Assembly (NCBI GenBank): GCA_949825065.1 | Contig: OX463839.1 | Location: 25,368,212 to 25,432,211 of the forward strand | Source of the DNA: Odontocerum albicorne | Lineage: Eukaryota > Arthropoda > Insecta > Trichoptera > Odontoceridae | DNA length: 64,000 bases | Reading direction: 5' to 3' | In this document: one piece after another, positions 1-20,861 of the stretch | How positions within the stretch are numbered: the stretch's first letter is position 1 | Layout of the letters: every line of letters begins with the position of its first letter | Made by a program: the position numbers and the translations under genes | The notes under the pieces: model-generated | Told to the model about the DNA's origin: nothing | What the model saw: only the letters and a program-made list of their open reading frames with translations | Databases searched by the model: none

Positions 1-130
1 TTTATTAGAATCGAGGCTTTTATTAAAGTTGATAAAATAATTAAAATTACTGAATGTCCTTACAAGGTTGTATTGGGGCAAATTTGTGAACTGTCACAGG
101 GACCATGCTACATTTTCTCTAGTATAGTTT
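1..130. repeat. Partial copy of a palindromic MITE in the last visible RPB1 intron
   Basis: The first 130 bases closely match the reverse complement of the left half of the palindrome at 24340-24558, including the shared core TTGTATTGGGGCAAATTTGT near position 67. The copy is cut by the window edge, so its far arm and target site cannot be seen. It lies in the RPB1 intron between exon 5 and the unseen CTD exons. Confidence 0.7.
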
Positions 131-200
131 ACCTAACTATGTACATATTAATTATAGCAGTTTCTTCTAATTAATTGTATGACAGTAAATGATAACTTAC

Positions 201-8086
<7,886 letters not shown>

Positions 8087-8995
8087 CTTGTAGGCAAGAC
8101 TGATTACTGATAGCCAATTTCACCACAGCAACTGTCTGCCCAAGCCAAAGACAAAAAGCACCAACGACAATAAAAATACGATTAATGTAGGTACTACAAC
8201 CATAAACACAATTTAGACAATATTTTTTACGTTTAATTTCGCTACCATTATTTTATATTGTTTGAAATCGGTTTGAGAGTTTATTTTGAATGAAAATACT
8301 ATTATTTTGAATGAAAGTAACTAGATGCAGAGATAATACAAAACGAAATGTCTTTGAACAAGGTTGGTTTTGTAGTAAATTGCGCCGAGCGGCTATTAAA
8401 CATCTAACTGTTTTTTTTTAATGCTAATAAAACTCTTGGCGTAACTTTCGACCCAAAAAAAATTTTCTTGTTATAATTTCGTTACAAATTGACCATGGTC
8501 GTGCGGTAAGCTATTTCTTAGCTGCTTTTGGGTCGACAGTGAGATGACCGTAATATATTCGTGGATGATAGAGCTTGCCTACATTTTTTGATATGGCAAA
8601 TAAGTTATTTAGGTTGCCTGTCTGCTTTCTTACCTTTAATTGATTTTGTCAAGTTTGCACGATATGACCGCAGTCAATTGAGAGATTATTGTCAGAGATA
8701 ATACATATTTATTATCTTGTTAACTATCATCGACTTACCCAGTCTAATAAAAAAGATCGCTCATAATCAATTGTAATACAAATTTAAATAAATCTTAAAA
8801 CGATCTTTACGAACACTTCGTAGGATATTCATATTTTAAATCCTACACTATGTATTCTGTCCTTTCTTAACATCAGACTATCGATCAATCAAATTCCAGA
8901 ATATATTGATGCACAAATACATTCATAGATATGAACATACAAAACACAGCACCCATTCATACCTGCAAAACATACCATATATGCATACAAATATA
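8087..8995. promoter_or_regulatory. 5' flank of RPB1
   Basis: No gene is seen here. The region must contain the RPB1 promoter, but I see no convincing TATA box at a defined distance. Notable items are two copies of CAGAGATAATAC (8328-8339 and 8693-8704) and an 11-bp inverted repeat (TCGACCCAAAA at 8448-8458 with its complement at 8526-8536) that may be a small MITE end. Confidence 0.35.
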
Positions 8996-9918
8996 CGAGG
9001 CGTATCCAGAAACTAAGTGTACTGAGGCTCTCACGACCGGATGGATTTTATTTTCGACATGTTCTACACTTCCGTGTAGCCTGACCCCCTCCGCAACGAG
9101 ACCGGTTCGAGGTCAGTACGTTGAGAAGTGTCGACGCGACAACACGTTTCGTGAAAAATGTCAATCCCATCTCCCGCTAAGTTGAATCGAGTGGAGGTCG
9201 GGCAAGAGTTTTTGAGGCGCTGCAAACTCCATGGAGATGAATTTCTCCGCTCCATCGTTACTGGAGATGAAACTTGGGTTGCACACTACACGCCTGAAAC
9301 CAAAAGGCAGTCTCAACAGTGGCGTCACACCTCTTCACCCTCCGCCAAAAAGTTCAAAACCACAATTTCAGCCAAGAAAATCATGGCATCCGTGTTTTGG
9401 GACTGTCAAGGCATAATTTTAATTGAATATATGCCTCAAGGGGAGACCATCAACTCTGCAAGATACTGTGAGACCCTAAAAAAATTGCGAAGGGCGATTC
9501 AGAACAAGAGAGGCATGCTGACAAAGGGTGTCTGCCTGTTGCACAACAATGCCAGACGGAACTGCTCGCCTCGTTTAAATGGGTTGTCCTGAACCATCCC
9601 GCGCATTCCCCTGACCTAGCACCTTCAGATTACTATCTCTTTACCTCCCTGAAGCTGCACATGGGTGGAAAAAGGTTTTCAACCGACGAGGAGGTATAGG
9701 AAGAGGTGGAGAAGTGGACGGAGGGGTTGGCGGGAAACTACTTCGAGGAAGGCATCAAAAAGGTGATACCCCGCTTCACCACCTGCATTGAGAGGAATGG
9801 CGACTATGTCGAAAAATAGCTTACATATGTACTACGGTAACCACGTAATTTTTTTGTTTAAATAAAAAAAATTGTAACCTACAAAAATTCAGTACACTTA
9901 CTTTCTGGATATGCCTCA
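8996..9918 (+). mobile_element. Internally deleted mariner copy, nonautonomous
   Basis: Same family as 51794-53123, flanked by TA, with matching terminal inverted repeats (CGAGGCGTATCCAGAAA... on the left; ...TTTCTGGATATGCCTCA on the right). Compared with the longer copy it lacks about 378 bp between two AAGT tetranucleotides, fusing the first residues to LNRVEVGQEF. It also has a 22-bp frameshifting deletion after the second catalytic region. The codon for the second catalytic Asp is AAC (HNNA instead of HDNA). Its ATG at 9158, unlike that of the longer copy, is intact. It cannot encode an active transposase but keeps both ends. Confidence 0.92.
9158..9829 (+). pseudogene. Mariner transposase pseudogene
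   Basis: From the ATG at 9158 the frame reads MSIPSPAKLNRVEVGQEFLR and keeps the [20 protein letters not shown] block with the first catalytic Asp. It loses the second Asp (Asp to Asn), then shifts frame at the 22-bp deletion. The C-terminal block ([11 protein letters not shown] through DYVEK at about 9829) persists in another frame. The DNA-binding N-terminus is missing through the 378-bp deletion. Confidence 0.88.
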
Positions 9919-10149
9919 TACATTAATTAGTAACATATGAAAGATGGACACAAGAAAAAAATTAAACATAAAAAAAATATTTATGCATATAGAGTTAATA
10001 ATCGTGCTAAAAAAGAAGAAAATAAAAATTGGAAAGAAGTAATTTAAGAGGTGCATGCAGAGAGGCAATTCAAACAAATTTATTAAAATCAAAAGTGTAA
10101 TGAGAAAAAACTAATAATAATAATCATAAGTAAATAAATTAAAACGATA

Positions 10150-11950
10150 AGTGTCCTGCATAAGAAATCACAAACCGTTTAGAAAGTGATGTTTAAGAGC
10201 ATACCTGAAGATGCAATTATTCCCTGGCTCTTTCAAGGACAAAGATAACTCATTCCAACATTTTCTGACTGAGTATGAAAAAGATACATGAATAATGTTA
10301 GATTATGACTCAGGACGAGTAATAGTTTCTCTACTTCTGTTTTCATAGCTGTAAAAATCTTAAGCCCTAGTCAATTTTTCAGAGATAAAATGGCATTTTT
10401 GTCTTGATCATTTTACATATTAACATGCTTAAGTGAAGACAGTGTCTCTGTATCATATGAATAGTTTTAAAAGCTCTCATAAAAGGGAAGATACATCTTC
10501 TAGATGGCACGTTGAAACAATATTTATAGCAAGCATTTTGTAGTCTTTGTAACTTTTTTTAGTTTTATTTAAAATGCACAGCCCTTAGACACCATCTCAA
10601 CTAGTGGGATTATAATCACATCAGATATTCTACGTCTAGCTTCAGTTGATAGATTTTAATGGATGCAATAAATATTTTTTAACTGCAGAAAATTCCATTA
10701 TAATTTCATATTAATGTGAGCTTTGAATTTCAGATCAACCTCCATATAGACACCCAAATTAAACAATAAGCTCTCTGCAGATTCAATCGCATTGCCAATC
10801 TTTATTTCCATAGGATCAATCAACTTTTCAATTAGTTGTCTTCTAACCATAACAATCATGACTGACTTCATAGGGTTTTAGAGAAACGCATACCCTCAGA
10901 CCATATCAATAGCCATTCAAAATCAAGATGTGTTGGGTGGCAGACTGAACCTCCTTATTTCTAAAAAAAAAAATAAAGTTGAGTATCGTTCGTATACAAG
11001 TTCTAGCTACAATTATGAGATCCAGAAGATTGGACGTATATAGGCTAAAGAGTAGGGTACTCAGTATTGACCCTTGGGGCATCCCTTTTAGAGCCAGTAG
11101 GATGACACGTAATAAAAGCGTAGAATTTGATAGATTATTTTGAATTAGCGTTAATAAAAAATTGTTATCATTATGACTATTCAGATATGATGGAAATCTT
11201 CCAGTTCTTTTTGTTATGATTAATCAGTGTTTGAGTTCGTCCATATTTCTTTTGGGGTTTTTATGTTGTAGTTAATATAATTTGAAAACTAAGCCTTTTT
11301 CCCGTCTTATGGCACAATTATAATAGTATGTTTCTAAAGGTGCTTATATAAATATTTATGTAAAGGGTCCTTTGTCCTCTAAAATTATTTTCCATCATGA
11401 GTTATAGAGTTCACTCTGTTTAACAGCAGTGAATCTCTATATTCAATAATGCACGGTAGTGTTTTCTATTTTGGGAGGTGGGAACACCAACTATCATTCC
11501 ATCATCGCATATATCCCCACAGTGGGAGATTATCACAGAGATAATCATATGCTCTGATTCTGTACAAAAAACGTACAGTCGAGTTGTTAATCCCGGTGGC
11601 TTCAGACCCATTTGCGAGAACCACAAAGAATTAATTACATTGTGGAAACTTTTGTAGAAAGCAGTAGTTAAATCCAGAAGTTTAACATTGAGATCACCCA
11701 AGAAGAAAATCAACAACCTAACAAATACTCATTCAAAATATCTAAAGCATTGAAATTATAATTTCGAGGTCTATAAATTGCGACAATGATAAGAAAAATG
11801 CAATTTAATTTAAGCTTTAGTGATGAGTACTCAGCATTAGTATCACATAATGTTAATAATATTGCCGAAATTATGAAGAAACCTATAGCACTATCTCTAG
11901 TGTGTCTAGGAGTTTGAACAAGTTATTAACCCTATACAAATACTACTATT
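10150..11950 (-). mobile_element. Degenerate non-LTR retrotransposon (LINE)
   Basis: The minus strand carries broken pieces in LINE order. An endonuclease-like stretch comes first (IVAIYRPRNYNFNALD near 11790, then GDLNVKLLDL near 11700-11670). A reverse-transcriptase signature reading PQGSILSTLLFSLY follows around 11090-11050. A C-terminal segment, SFSYSVRKCWNELSLSLKE, lies near 10270-10210. Many stops and frameshifts make it inactive. An AT-rich tail near 10030-10150 may be the 3' end; the 5' boundary is uncertain. It fills the space between RPB1 and CCS. Confidence 0.65.
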
Positions 11951-12518
11951 AATACCGTTTACACTCCCAGCTTGAAGCATGTGAACACTACAAACCCTCT
12001 CGACACTCTTGTTTGTGCTCCCTGATGATGAGGTGAAAACCTTGAAACCTAAATACTTAAATTTATCCACTCAGGTTACAGGGATGTCATTTATGCACAT
12101 ATTTACTAGACCTCAGCAGGTGTCCTAAAGCACTCAGATGGACCTCCAACTATACTTAAAACATTTTTCATCACATTGCAACATAAAATTTTGATAATTC
12201 ACACACTTTGAAATTTAAAAAATCACAAAAATATGATAACCAAAAATATTTTTGCATGCAGTGAAATGTTTATAAGATGTTTTTCAAGAAACCAGCCAAA
12301 TAAAATGTCTAAATTTTAAGGTGTATGTTCCAGTAAGCAGATTTCTCTGTATAATTTTCGTCCAATGTAAATGTAATAAATAGAATATTTATTTTGAAAT
12401 AACATGAGTTTTATTGTAATTTTTAGCATAAACTTTTATCTGAAACCTTATGAATATAGTTTTCTTATCAGCCTTTAACCTCTTTATTTTCAAACATTGT
12501 AATAAATCAGCACTTAAT

Positions 12519-15500
12519 TTAAAGCTTTGCTTCTTGATTATCTCTGTTAGAATTAATATTTTGTCGTCTTCCTTGTCCTACAGCAGGGACATTTCTTTCA
12601 TCCCAAAGTGTGATTCCATCACATGCACACATTTTTTTGCTATTTTCAAAGAGTCCAGCAGATCTAGCAATTACACCACAAGCAATTCTGAAACAAGAAA
12701 AAATAAAGAGTAAAATTAAATGGTGTTATGCAATAAGTTACATGTCAAACTGGAGTTTTTTGTAACTTACATTTTAATTGAAAATAATCAATATAAATCA
12801 GGGTAAAAACCTTCGAAAACAAAAGGTTAAAAAAGAAAGACTTACTTTTTTGAATGGTGTGGTGTTGTTATCGCTAGAGATCTTCCCACTATTTGACCAA
12901 TCTGAAATTTATTAATATTGGGGTATTTCAAATTAATACTAATCAGTAAAACAACTATTTAATTCTACATGTATTTTGATATACGAGTATATCACTTACT
13001 TAGATTAGTAAATTATTAATAAAATAAAAATCAAACAAATAATTAAAAATTACACACAAATTTTGAACCATTAATTATTTTCAGCAATGCAATATCAAAA
13101 TCTATAATTTATTTTATAAATAATTATAATACCTGCAAATTTGGCACCACAAACTTAAAATTTGCTCTACCATTAGTACCTGCAGTAATTTTTCCAAGCA
13201 TACCGGTAGGTTCCCATACTGGTCCTAATGAATCACAACCCTAAAAATTGATGGAAATGGATATGTTTTTATATTAACTAAATATTGGGATCGAAGAAAT
13301 ATATTCTTAAAATAAAATTAAATAGTTGTAAGGAAATATGACAGACAGGCATTAACCTGTTCACAGCGTTAAAAATCAAATTCCACGAATCCTGTGCGCG
13401 GCACAATTTCAGCGTTTTTTAATTTCTAAGTTTAAACACATATTTTGTTTAGAACCACTGATATTTGATTACAACACCAAGTAAACATGACACTTAAGTA
13501 ATTTTCTGATAATAAATAATAGTCATTACTCTTAAGGAGACTCATTAAATAAAGGAGATAAACTTAACATTACGTAAAATAAACAAAGGAATGCTACGAT
13601 CAAATCAATGCTTCATGACACTCACCCAATCAAATGCATATAGCACTAGTAATGTTTATTTACGTAAGAGAGACTTAGTAATGTTTATTTACGTAAGAGA
13701 GGCTCATCGCAGGACTCGATCTGCGCGACAGGTCGTTAATGCTGGAAATATTGAGAAACCAAAAAAATTCGGCGCTCTGTTTATTCAACAATATCTCATA
13801 AACTAATATATTATTTGACAAGGTTTTCAGAGATGTCGCTAGAATAAAGATTATTTTAGATTTGAGTTCAATTTTTATTCCGGTTTTGTGTCATTTTTTT
13901 TAAGTATTTGTGATTTGAAACTTGGATTGTCGTCAGATCACAGGCGTTTGTGCTCCCCGCGGGGAACACGTTAATAGAATTCGAGATTAAATTCATTAAA
14001 TATAATGAAATGATTTTTTTAAAACAAATTTGAGTTTATTGACAAGTGCATGATTTGACTTGAACTGACATACTCATAGTTGCAATAAATAGTTTTTAAA
14101 CCAAGGTAGAATACATTAATTTTACAAATTGTTCTGTTTTACACATTTATTTCCATATTGCTTAGTTACCTGTGAAATATCTCCAGCTACATGAATATTC
14201 AAAAAGTGATCACCAGGAGATAGACCATCAATGGTTCCATCTACTAAACCACCATTGCCACCGATGGCACTCGAAAGGCGCACCACTCCTTTAGATTTGG
14301 TACCCTCTATTATTGCTACAGCTGCTCCACCCTCTGAAAATTTTGAAGATAAATTGAACAAACACAAATTGAAGTAAATTTTTAAATACATAAAAATCAA
14401 TTTTATTTTTTAAATTAGAGCTCAAAAATCTATAATTATTAGTCATTCCATAGTATTCCAAAATAATTATAAATTAAAATCCCTTTGATTTTGATTACGT
14501 AGATTAAGGCAACAATAGGAAATCATAATGAATGAATAAAACCTTAATATTCATCACTCCAGCAGTGGACTGTGTTGACGGGCTAGTAAGCATTTCCCAG
14601 GGGACCAATTTGCAAATGGACCGAAATATTTAGCACAGTTAATATTTCGGGCCAGTTTTCATACAGTTTTAGGGGAGGAGGGTATACAAAGTATTTAATA
14701 TAAAAAGAGGCCAGTCTCAATCGATTTCCCAAGCCCATTTTAATTGCCAGTCTATCACTGCATCACTCCTTGCGTTTAAATGAAGATTGACCCTAAATAA
14801 TAAAAGATTGATTCCTAAAGTAGCTAATACAAAATAAATCGAAGTAAAATATATATAAGTAGATAATAAAAGTAAATAAGTTATGTTTTACATGTTTCTA
14901 AAAATAGACAAATTTAATATAATATTGATTAAATGAATTAATACGCAATCCAATTACATATATACAATCCAAAAGTAAAATTGTCTCAAATAGGTAAAAT
15001 TAAACCTGTTGAATTTTTTCATTAGATTCTACCTTCCTAACGATCATCTCCTTATAGTATAAATATTGCAGTGTGCTTCTGAGATCTTTTTGCTTTTTTG
15101 GAGATTTTCAAAATAAGGGTCAATGGATGTCATTATGTTTATTTTCACATCAGCACATTGCTCCAAGTTTTAGGGTCAATCTCATAGAATTCATCAGCAA
15201 TGGCCTCCATAGTTGAAAGGATGTGCTAAAGATTGTTTTTTTATTTTATGGGTTTTAGTGAAGACTCTTTGTCTTATTCACTATCAGTATGTTCCACAAT
15301 TGCTTAATTCTTTGACAAATCATCATTGGAAATAGGTTAAACATGGCTATTCAACACTATGTTACATCTTCAGCTGTAAGCAACTTTATTCAATTCTACC
15401 TCTTACACCAGCATGTTAAGGCCTTTAGTAATGTTCTTCACATGCTCTAATGTTGAGAAGTCATGCATAAATTCTGGGAAAAGTTTGTGCCACACACCAT

Positions 15501-17240
15501 GCAAACACTTTACTAACACTTCTTGTCAAGCATTATTAATGTCATTAATGCCTTTCAAAATGTAAAATATGTGCTCATATTCTGACACTAAAATATTTAT
15601 TAAATATGTTCAGTAGCCAAACGGCACTTAAAATGTAATTGACTATATGTTAAAAGCGCACTCTTAATTTGGCAAGAATTATACTTTTGCTTGGCCATTA
15701 GTTAGACGGGACACGACCGGTGTAAGACCTAGAGATTTTCTCTAATGATATGCTAACCAGCATTTTTGAAAATTTGTGTAAATCGGTAAAAAACTAGGGC
15801 ATTTGTAGAGACTGTTTGAAATATTTTAATGTTATCTAACACTAACATATTTCAAACAATCTATAAATATTTTAGTGTTAGATAACCCACAAAATCATTA
15901 TTCCAATACTAAGTATAAAAAGACTAATTATTAATAGATCAAAATGAAAAAAAAATAGATTCAAATTACCTCCAAAGCCTTGCAGAACTGCTCTAGTACC
16001 AGATATGTCTTCGACTATATCATTAACAACATTGCAGGGTAATTCAGTTTCTATAAGTACAATTTCATTTCGTACAACTTCAGCCTACAAATTTAATATA
16101 AATTTAAAAAATGTATTGATAAAAGTGTTGCAAAAGTTTCTTTGGCAAACTAGAATTAATAGTTACTTTTCAATCTAGCAGCTAAGTAAAACGTAGTTAT
16201 GAATCAATCAACTTATTAATTTCTATCGTTCTGTTTAATGACATAAGTCCCTCCAAGGGTGCATCTGATTGGATTTCGCAACTTTCAAGATGAGTACACG
16301 AACAAGCTTTCTCAATGTTTGACAGACACAAGTGCTAAACGCCGGGTATCATACCGCAGCAATTACATTGGTGTGGACACGGGGAAACACCACCAACTTA
16401 CTAGCATAAGTCAATTGATATAATGTAAACCATAGATTTTATAACAGTTTAGAACCTTGCTTTGTAATTTCAAAATGTGTACATTCGTCAAAAAATTGGA
16501 AAAAGTATTTTTTGGGGTTACTTGAACAAAATTTGTACTACAAAGGGCCATGGTTAATCCAACTCACGGATAATCTGCATTCTACTGTACTTAAATAATA
16601 AATACTTGTATAAGCAAATAAAAACAACCAAAATAATAATTATCTCACATTATGTTGGATTGTTCAACTTATTCTGTGGTACTATAATGATAATCGAGTC
16701 AATAATTTCCCAAGGGAGCTCCACTCAGTCCTACATCGGTTCATCTTTGAACCGATTGGCTACTCCGATCTAGTGGTCCAAAGGATGATTTTGATGCATG
16801 TGAAACTTTCTACAAAAGTACTGGCAACTTGCTGGGCTGTTTGAACTCCAGGCCTTAAGCCCCTTTATAAGTATATTTACTGCGCTGAAAGTCATTATCC
16901 TTCTTCCGTAATGTCAAACCTTAAGTCCGTCATCACTACTATTATTTTCACACTCAGGTTTGTCGCCACCGGAGTCCCTGTAGGCAGTTCCACCTTCGTC
17001 ACTACATGATGTCGCTCTCATAAAAAAATATAGTAGATTTCAATCTTCTAGTGTAGATCGCGCTGGATGGGGACTTCTTTTGTCCCCTATAATAGCATGA
17101 GTGGAGGTGGGATCGAACTGCACTGTTGAACTAATTAATAAAATTTCAAAACAGTCACTTACTTTTGATATTCCTGAAATATTCAACAAAGAGGACTTAA
17201 GCTTTTCTGCATTACTTATATTTTCTACCATGAACTCCAA
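12519..17240 (-). CDS. CCS: Copper chaperone for superoxide dismutase (CCS), metal loops reduced
   Basis: CCS delivers copper to Cu/Zn superoxide dismutase in the cytosol. Exons seen are 17163-17240, 15970-16084, 14170-14333, 13133-13240, 12846-12901 and 12519-12687, all GT-AG with agreeing phases; about 230 residues. The initiator exon is not securely located (a candidate ATG lies near 17676). Domain I reads [20 protein letters not shown] and lacks the MxCxxC copper site. The SOD-like domain has [20 protein letters not shown]. The C-terminus has [20 protein letters not shown] followed by [11 protein letters not shown], keeping the CxC motif of domain III. Against typical CCS, the zinc loop and the electrostatic loop are missing and several His ligands are replaced. 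A poly(A) signal (AATAAA on the minus strand) lies at 12483-12488. All exons are open, so I treat it as a gene; a decaying copy is the alternative. Confidence 0.85.
13356..13970. mobile_element. TTAA-flanked nonautonomous element (piggyBac-like)
   Basis: It lies in a CCS intron, bounded by TTAA at 13352-13355 and 13971-13974. Ends are imperfectly inverted (CCTGTTCACAGCG on the left; CGCGGGGAACACG on the right) and resemble those of the 6949-7215 element. About 615 bp, with no recognisable transposase. It includes a short direct duplication around 13647-13700 (AGTAATGTTTATTTACGTAA twice). Confidence 0.65.
15020..15570 (-). pseudogene. Decayed Tigger/pogo-type transposase C-terminal fragment
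   Basis: On the minus strand, interrupted frames read [17 protein letters not shown] (compare the VW-KL-PE-F block of Tigger transposases), EDVT, then [18 protein letters not shown]. This is the acidic C-terminal layout of Tigger proteins. Several stops interrupt it. It sits in a CCS intron. The assignment rests on motif recognition only. Confidence 0.45.
16085..17162. other. CCS intron, no gene seen
   Basis: Between CCS exons the stretch is AT-rich. It contains a short hairpin (TCGGTTCA / TGAACCGA near 16735-16755) and a moderately GC-rich block at 16700-17000 that may be an old repeat. No protein motif was recognised on either strand. Confidence 0.4.
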
Positions 17241-17313
17241 CTGGAAATAATTAAGAATTGATTTCATATATTAGGCGGTTTGTATACTGCGCAATTTAAA
17301 ATATTTATTTTTC

Positions 17314-17397
17314 ATAGAATCAATGTATTGAAAGCAATAAGAAACACGTGTTTTTTTATAGAATCAATGTATTGAAAGCAATAAGAAACACGCGTTT
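17314..17397. repeat. 44-bp tandem duplication
   Basis: Two adjacent near-identical copies begin ATAGAATCAATGTATTGAAA at 17314 and 17358. They differ mainly in CACGTG versus CACGCG at the end. The duplication lies just upstream of the first recognised CCS exon. Confidence 0.9.
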
Positions 17398-17764
17398 AAT
17401 AATTAATTGATTAATAGCAATTAATATAAAACAATAAAAATAATAATAACCCTGGAAGATGGCATTCTTGAACTTTTAGATTTAGCTTGCAGATAATATT
17501 ATAAATCTTGCTAAATTAATAAACGGTATTACTATTTGCATACAATTTATGTATATCCGTAGGTATCAGAGTAATTTGATAAAAAGTTGAAAATCATCGA
17601 AATTTTACACTTCGGCCTTTTTATTTAACACTCGAAAACTACGATCAAAATGACATCTGTCATTGACGAGTTGCTCATGACTTTGACGTTTACAACGTAC
17701 AATGTTATGCACACTATGTATTTACTAACATAATACCAAAGTCTTTTTAAAAACTTTCTTAATT

Positions 17765-20760
17765 TTAGAAATTTTATTTTTTTATTTATTTTAATTTATT
17801 TTTTTATTTATATACTTACACATGACAAGAAATATAGGTACATAATTTGCGAAAAAACAACAGGTAATTTAATTTGGACATACAATTTTAATGGATCTGG
17901 GTTTGTTGCCTTTTATTTGTCGTGTCCCCAGTAAACTAGACTTTTGCCTGTATCTCACTGAGGATATTTAGCATGAAAAAATAAATCGATACTTCTTTCC
18001 GATTTTCGATTACTTACACAAAAACAAAAACCCCGTTGCACATTCTCGTCAACCTGACAAACAGTAACACTCACAACTGGAAACATCATGCGAAATCAAA
18101 CTCCTCACACATCATCACTCCAGAAAGACCAAAAATGTTCATCCCATAATGTACCCCACACAATCATAAAAATAAAAACAAAAAAATACAGAAACACAAA
18201 TATAAAACAACAAAAAGAAACCTACAATCAAGAGCTCACACAAACCTTTTCCACGCGTCATTCATCCTGAAAGCCCAATTACTCAAACACGCTTCGATCG
18301 ACTGTCTAAATTATTTTCCTCCCTTTACCTTTATTGAATTCGGCACGCCATTGTATGCCATGGGAGCTTAATAGGCATATTGCCTATGTGCAAAAGAGTT
18401 TTAACTTTAGGGATGGTGAACATTTGATTAGTTGCCATGCGTGTCATGTGTCTGTGCTGAGTCTGCATCTTCCCTTCCTCTCGATGGTAGTGCCAGAGAG
18501 TGGATTTGAGATGCAAATTGGCTATGCTCAGGACCCGATACTCTCTGAAAACCTCCGCCATGGGATACCGAGCAGAATTATTTTCACAAAAATTTTTTGG
18601 GAAACCTGTAATACCTATGTGTTTTTGGGTGAAGGTGCACCCCCCCCCCCCATACTGATATACCGCAAGAAAGTGTTGACTGACATAAAGCGAAGTATAC
18701 TCGTATACTTTTAAGAATATTTTCACTGAGCAAATTTCGAATCATACGGAATATGTATCCTAGTTTTCTGATTTTTGTGCTCAAACTGTTAATATGGACC
18801 TCCCAACAAAGGAACTGATCAACAAAAACTCCAAGGTAATTTATACTATCAACCCTTTCCAAAGGAATACAACTACAGTCAGCCAAGGGTGAACAAGTGT
18901 GCAGTGTTATGTATTTATTTGTAGGTGCTTGAGTTCTTGTAGAGATGCTAAATGTGATGTATTTAGTTTTTTGAGAATTTAGAGTCAATAAATTTGAGTA
19001 TATCCATTCTTTAACTACACGTAATTCTTCGTTTGCCTTTGAAAATACATCATCCCATGTTCGGTACTCGAACAGAAGAACCGTGTCGTCCGCAAAAGTA
19101 ATAATCTTACCCCTGATAGAAAAATTACACCACTGATTGACATATATAAAGAACAATATAGGTCCCAGAACACTACCTTGGGGTACTCCAAATCTCACAA
19201 AAAGAGGCTCACCAAATACACTATCACCTAATTTAACTCTCTGAGTTCTATCAGATAAGTATGAAGATAACCAACTAGAAGAGCGCCCACATATGCCCAC
19301 CTACATCAATCTGGTAAGTAATATTTGGTGAGACACTGTCTCAAAAGCCTTTGCAAGGTCCAAAAAAGCTTTCTTACTATCCAAAGTGGTGGTAACGCTA
19401 TTTACTAGACTAAGCAAAGCAGTTTCAGTTCCCACATTATTTTGGAACCCAAACTGATTAAGAGAGATAATGTTGCGTACATTGAAAAATTTCATCAGTC
19501 GGTACTTCACTATTTTCTCAATATTTTTTGAGAGAATGCTTAATAAAGATATGGGTCTATAATTTTTTAAATCATCCATTGAGCCTCCCTTGTATTGGGA
19601 AAATGTGCCAACATTTTAATGCAGTTGGGAAAGTTACACCTCTAAAACTCAAATTTATTACATGTTTCAGTGGTTAGTGCTATAAAATTTTGAGTGTGTT
19701 TTACCATTGCAGATGTAATTTGATCAGGCCCTGGTGCGCTACTTGCCTTAAGTATATTAATAGTAGCAAGAACTTCTCTCTCCGATGTTGGCGTCAGATA
19801 AAAAGTATACTCGGGTGCTTTTAAAGAATGAAGAATATCGCCATTCAATGACTGTTCAGTCGTTTTGTTCCTATCATTATGTTACGTGAGAGATTATTGC
19901 CTACATTGGCGAAATATTTGTTAATGTCACTACAAAATTTAGGCTTCAATCTTTGCTCTATAGTAATTTTCCTTTGCCTTTTGGATGAGTTTTTTGCATT
20001 TATTTCTGTATTGCTTGTAAAATGTTATTGAGTGTGGATCACTGCATGTCTTGAGTTCTCGTTGCAGACGATCTCTTTTGCGTATACAATAAATCAATCC
20101 ATCAGTGATCCAAGGTTTGAGTTTTGTGTACTTTCTGTTTCTAATGTGTACTGTCCGTGAGGCTGAGTCGATATGGGAGTTAAAAGCATTGATAAAGCTC
20201 TCCAGAGCTTCATTTACATTATGGGACTTGCGAGTATCTTGCCAATCATCCGAATCAAGCGAGTGCAAGAGCTCTGGTATGTTCGTAATTATTTAATTTT
20301 TCATGCCCATCCTTATTTGTCTACTTGCCCCCTCTGAAAACCCCAATATAATTGCGTAATGGTCAGTAATTGTTGTCTCATACACTACTGCTCTAGCCTT
20401 CTGTCGAGTTCTCACCATTGTGTGATCAATGCAGGAACCCGAGCCTAAAGTCACGCGTGTGAGAGTCGTGATAAAAGGAATCAATCCATGAAAAGTCATT
20501 AGCTCTAGGTAATTCAAGGTATTTCTTTGATCTTCCATCAATATATTAATGTTCACATCCCCCACAAGCACGGCCTCCCGAGAGCTCTGCCTAATCAATT
20601 GATCGAGATCCACCAAAAAGCACTCAATATCATGCATAACATGATATTGAGTGGTTTTTGCAGAGCAAACGCATGTTATGTGGAGGACGATAAACAAAAA
20701 TTATAGTCTGCATATACAATTAAATCCTCAACACATTTTATTTTATAAAATCTGATCAAA
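17765..20760 (-). mobile_element. 5'-truncated, decayed non-LTR retrotransposon (LINE)
   Basis: On the minus strand the order is: C-terminal half of an apurinic-type endonuclease (EAVLVGDVNINI near 20570, TITDHYAIILGF near 20350); reverse transcriptase (NYRPISLLSILSKNIEKIVK near 19570, FLDLAKAFETVSHQILLTRL near 19330, FGVPQGSVLGPILFFIYVNQ near 19190, and the catalytic FADDTVLL near 19090); then a C-terminal region to about 18240. The A-rich 3' tail is the T-rich block at 17765-17815. Frames are broken at several places, so the copy is dead. The endonuclease N-terminus and ORF1 are absent. Confidence 0.85.
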
Positions 20761-20861
20761 CAGCATGCTTTCAGAAACAGTATCTAAAATATATTTATGC
20801 TCTCTTCCTCGGCACATAAACTTCATGGTCTGTCTTGATTTGCTAATCCTGGAAAGTAATA

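Noticed and set aside
17676..17710. ATG near 17676 (minus) as the certain first exon of CCS
   Set aside because: The possible donor (GTAGTT) is weak and the encoded residues do not resemble CCS N-termini, so it is only mentioned as a candidate.
18639..18655. Poly-C tract as a regulatory signal
   Set aside because: It lies in the decayed 3' part of a LINE ORF and is best explained as a slippage expansion.
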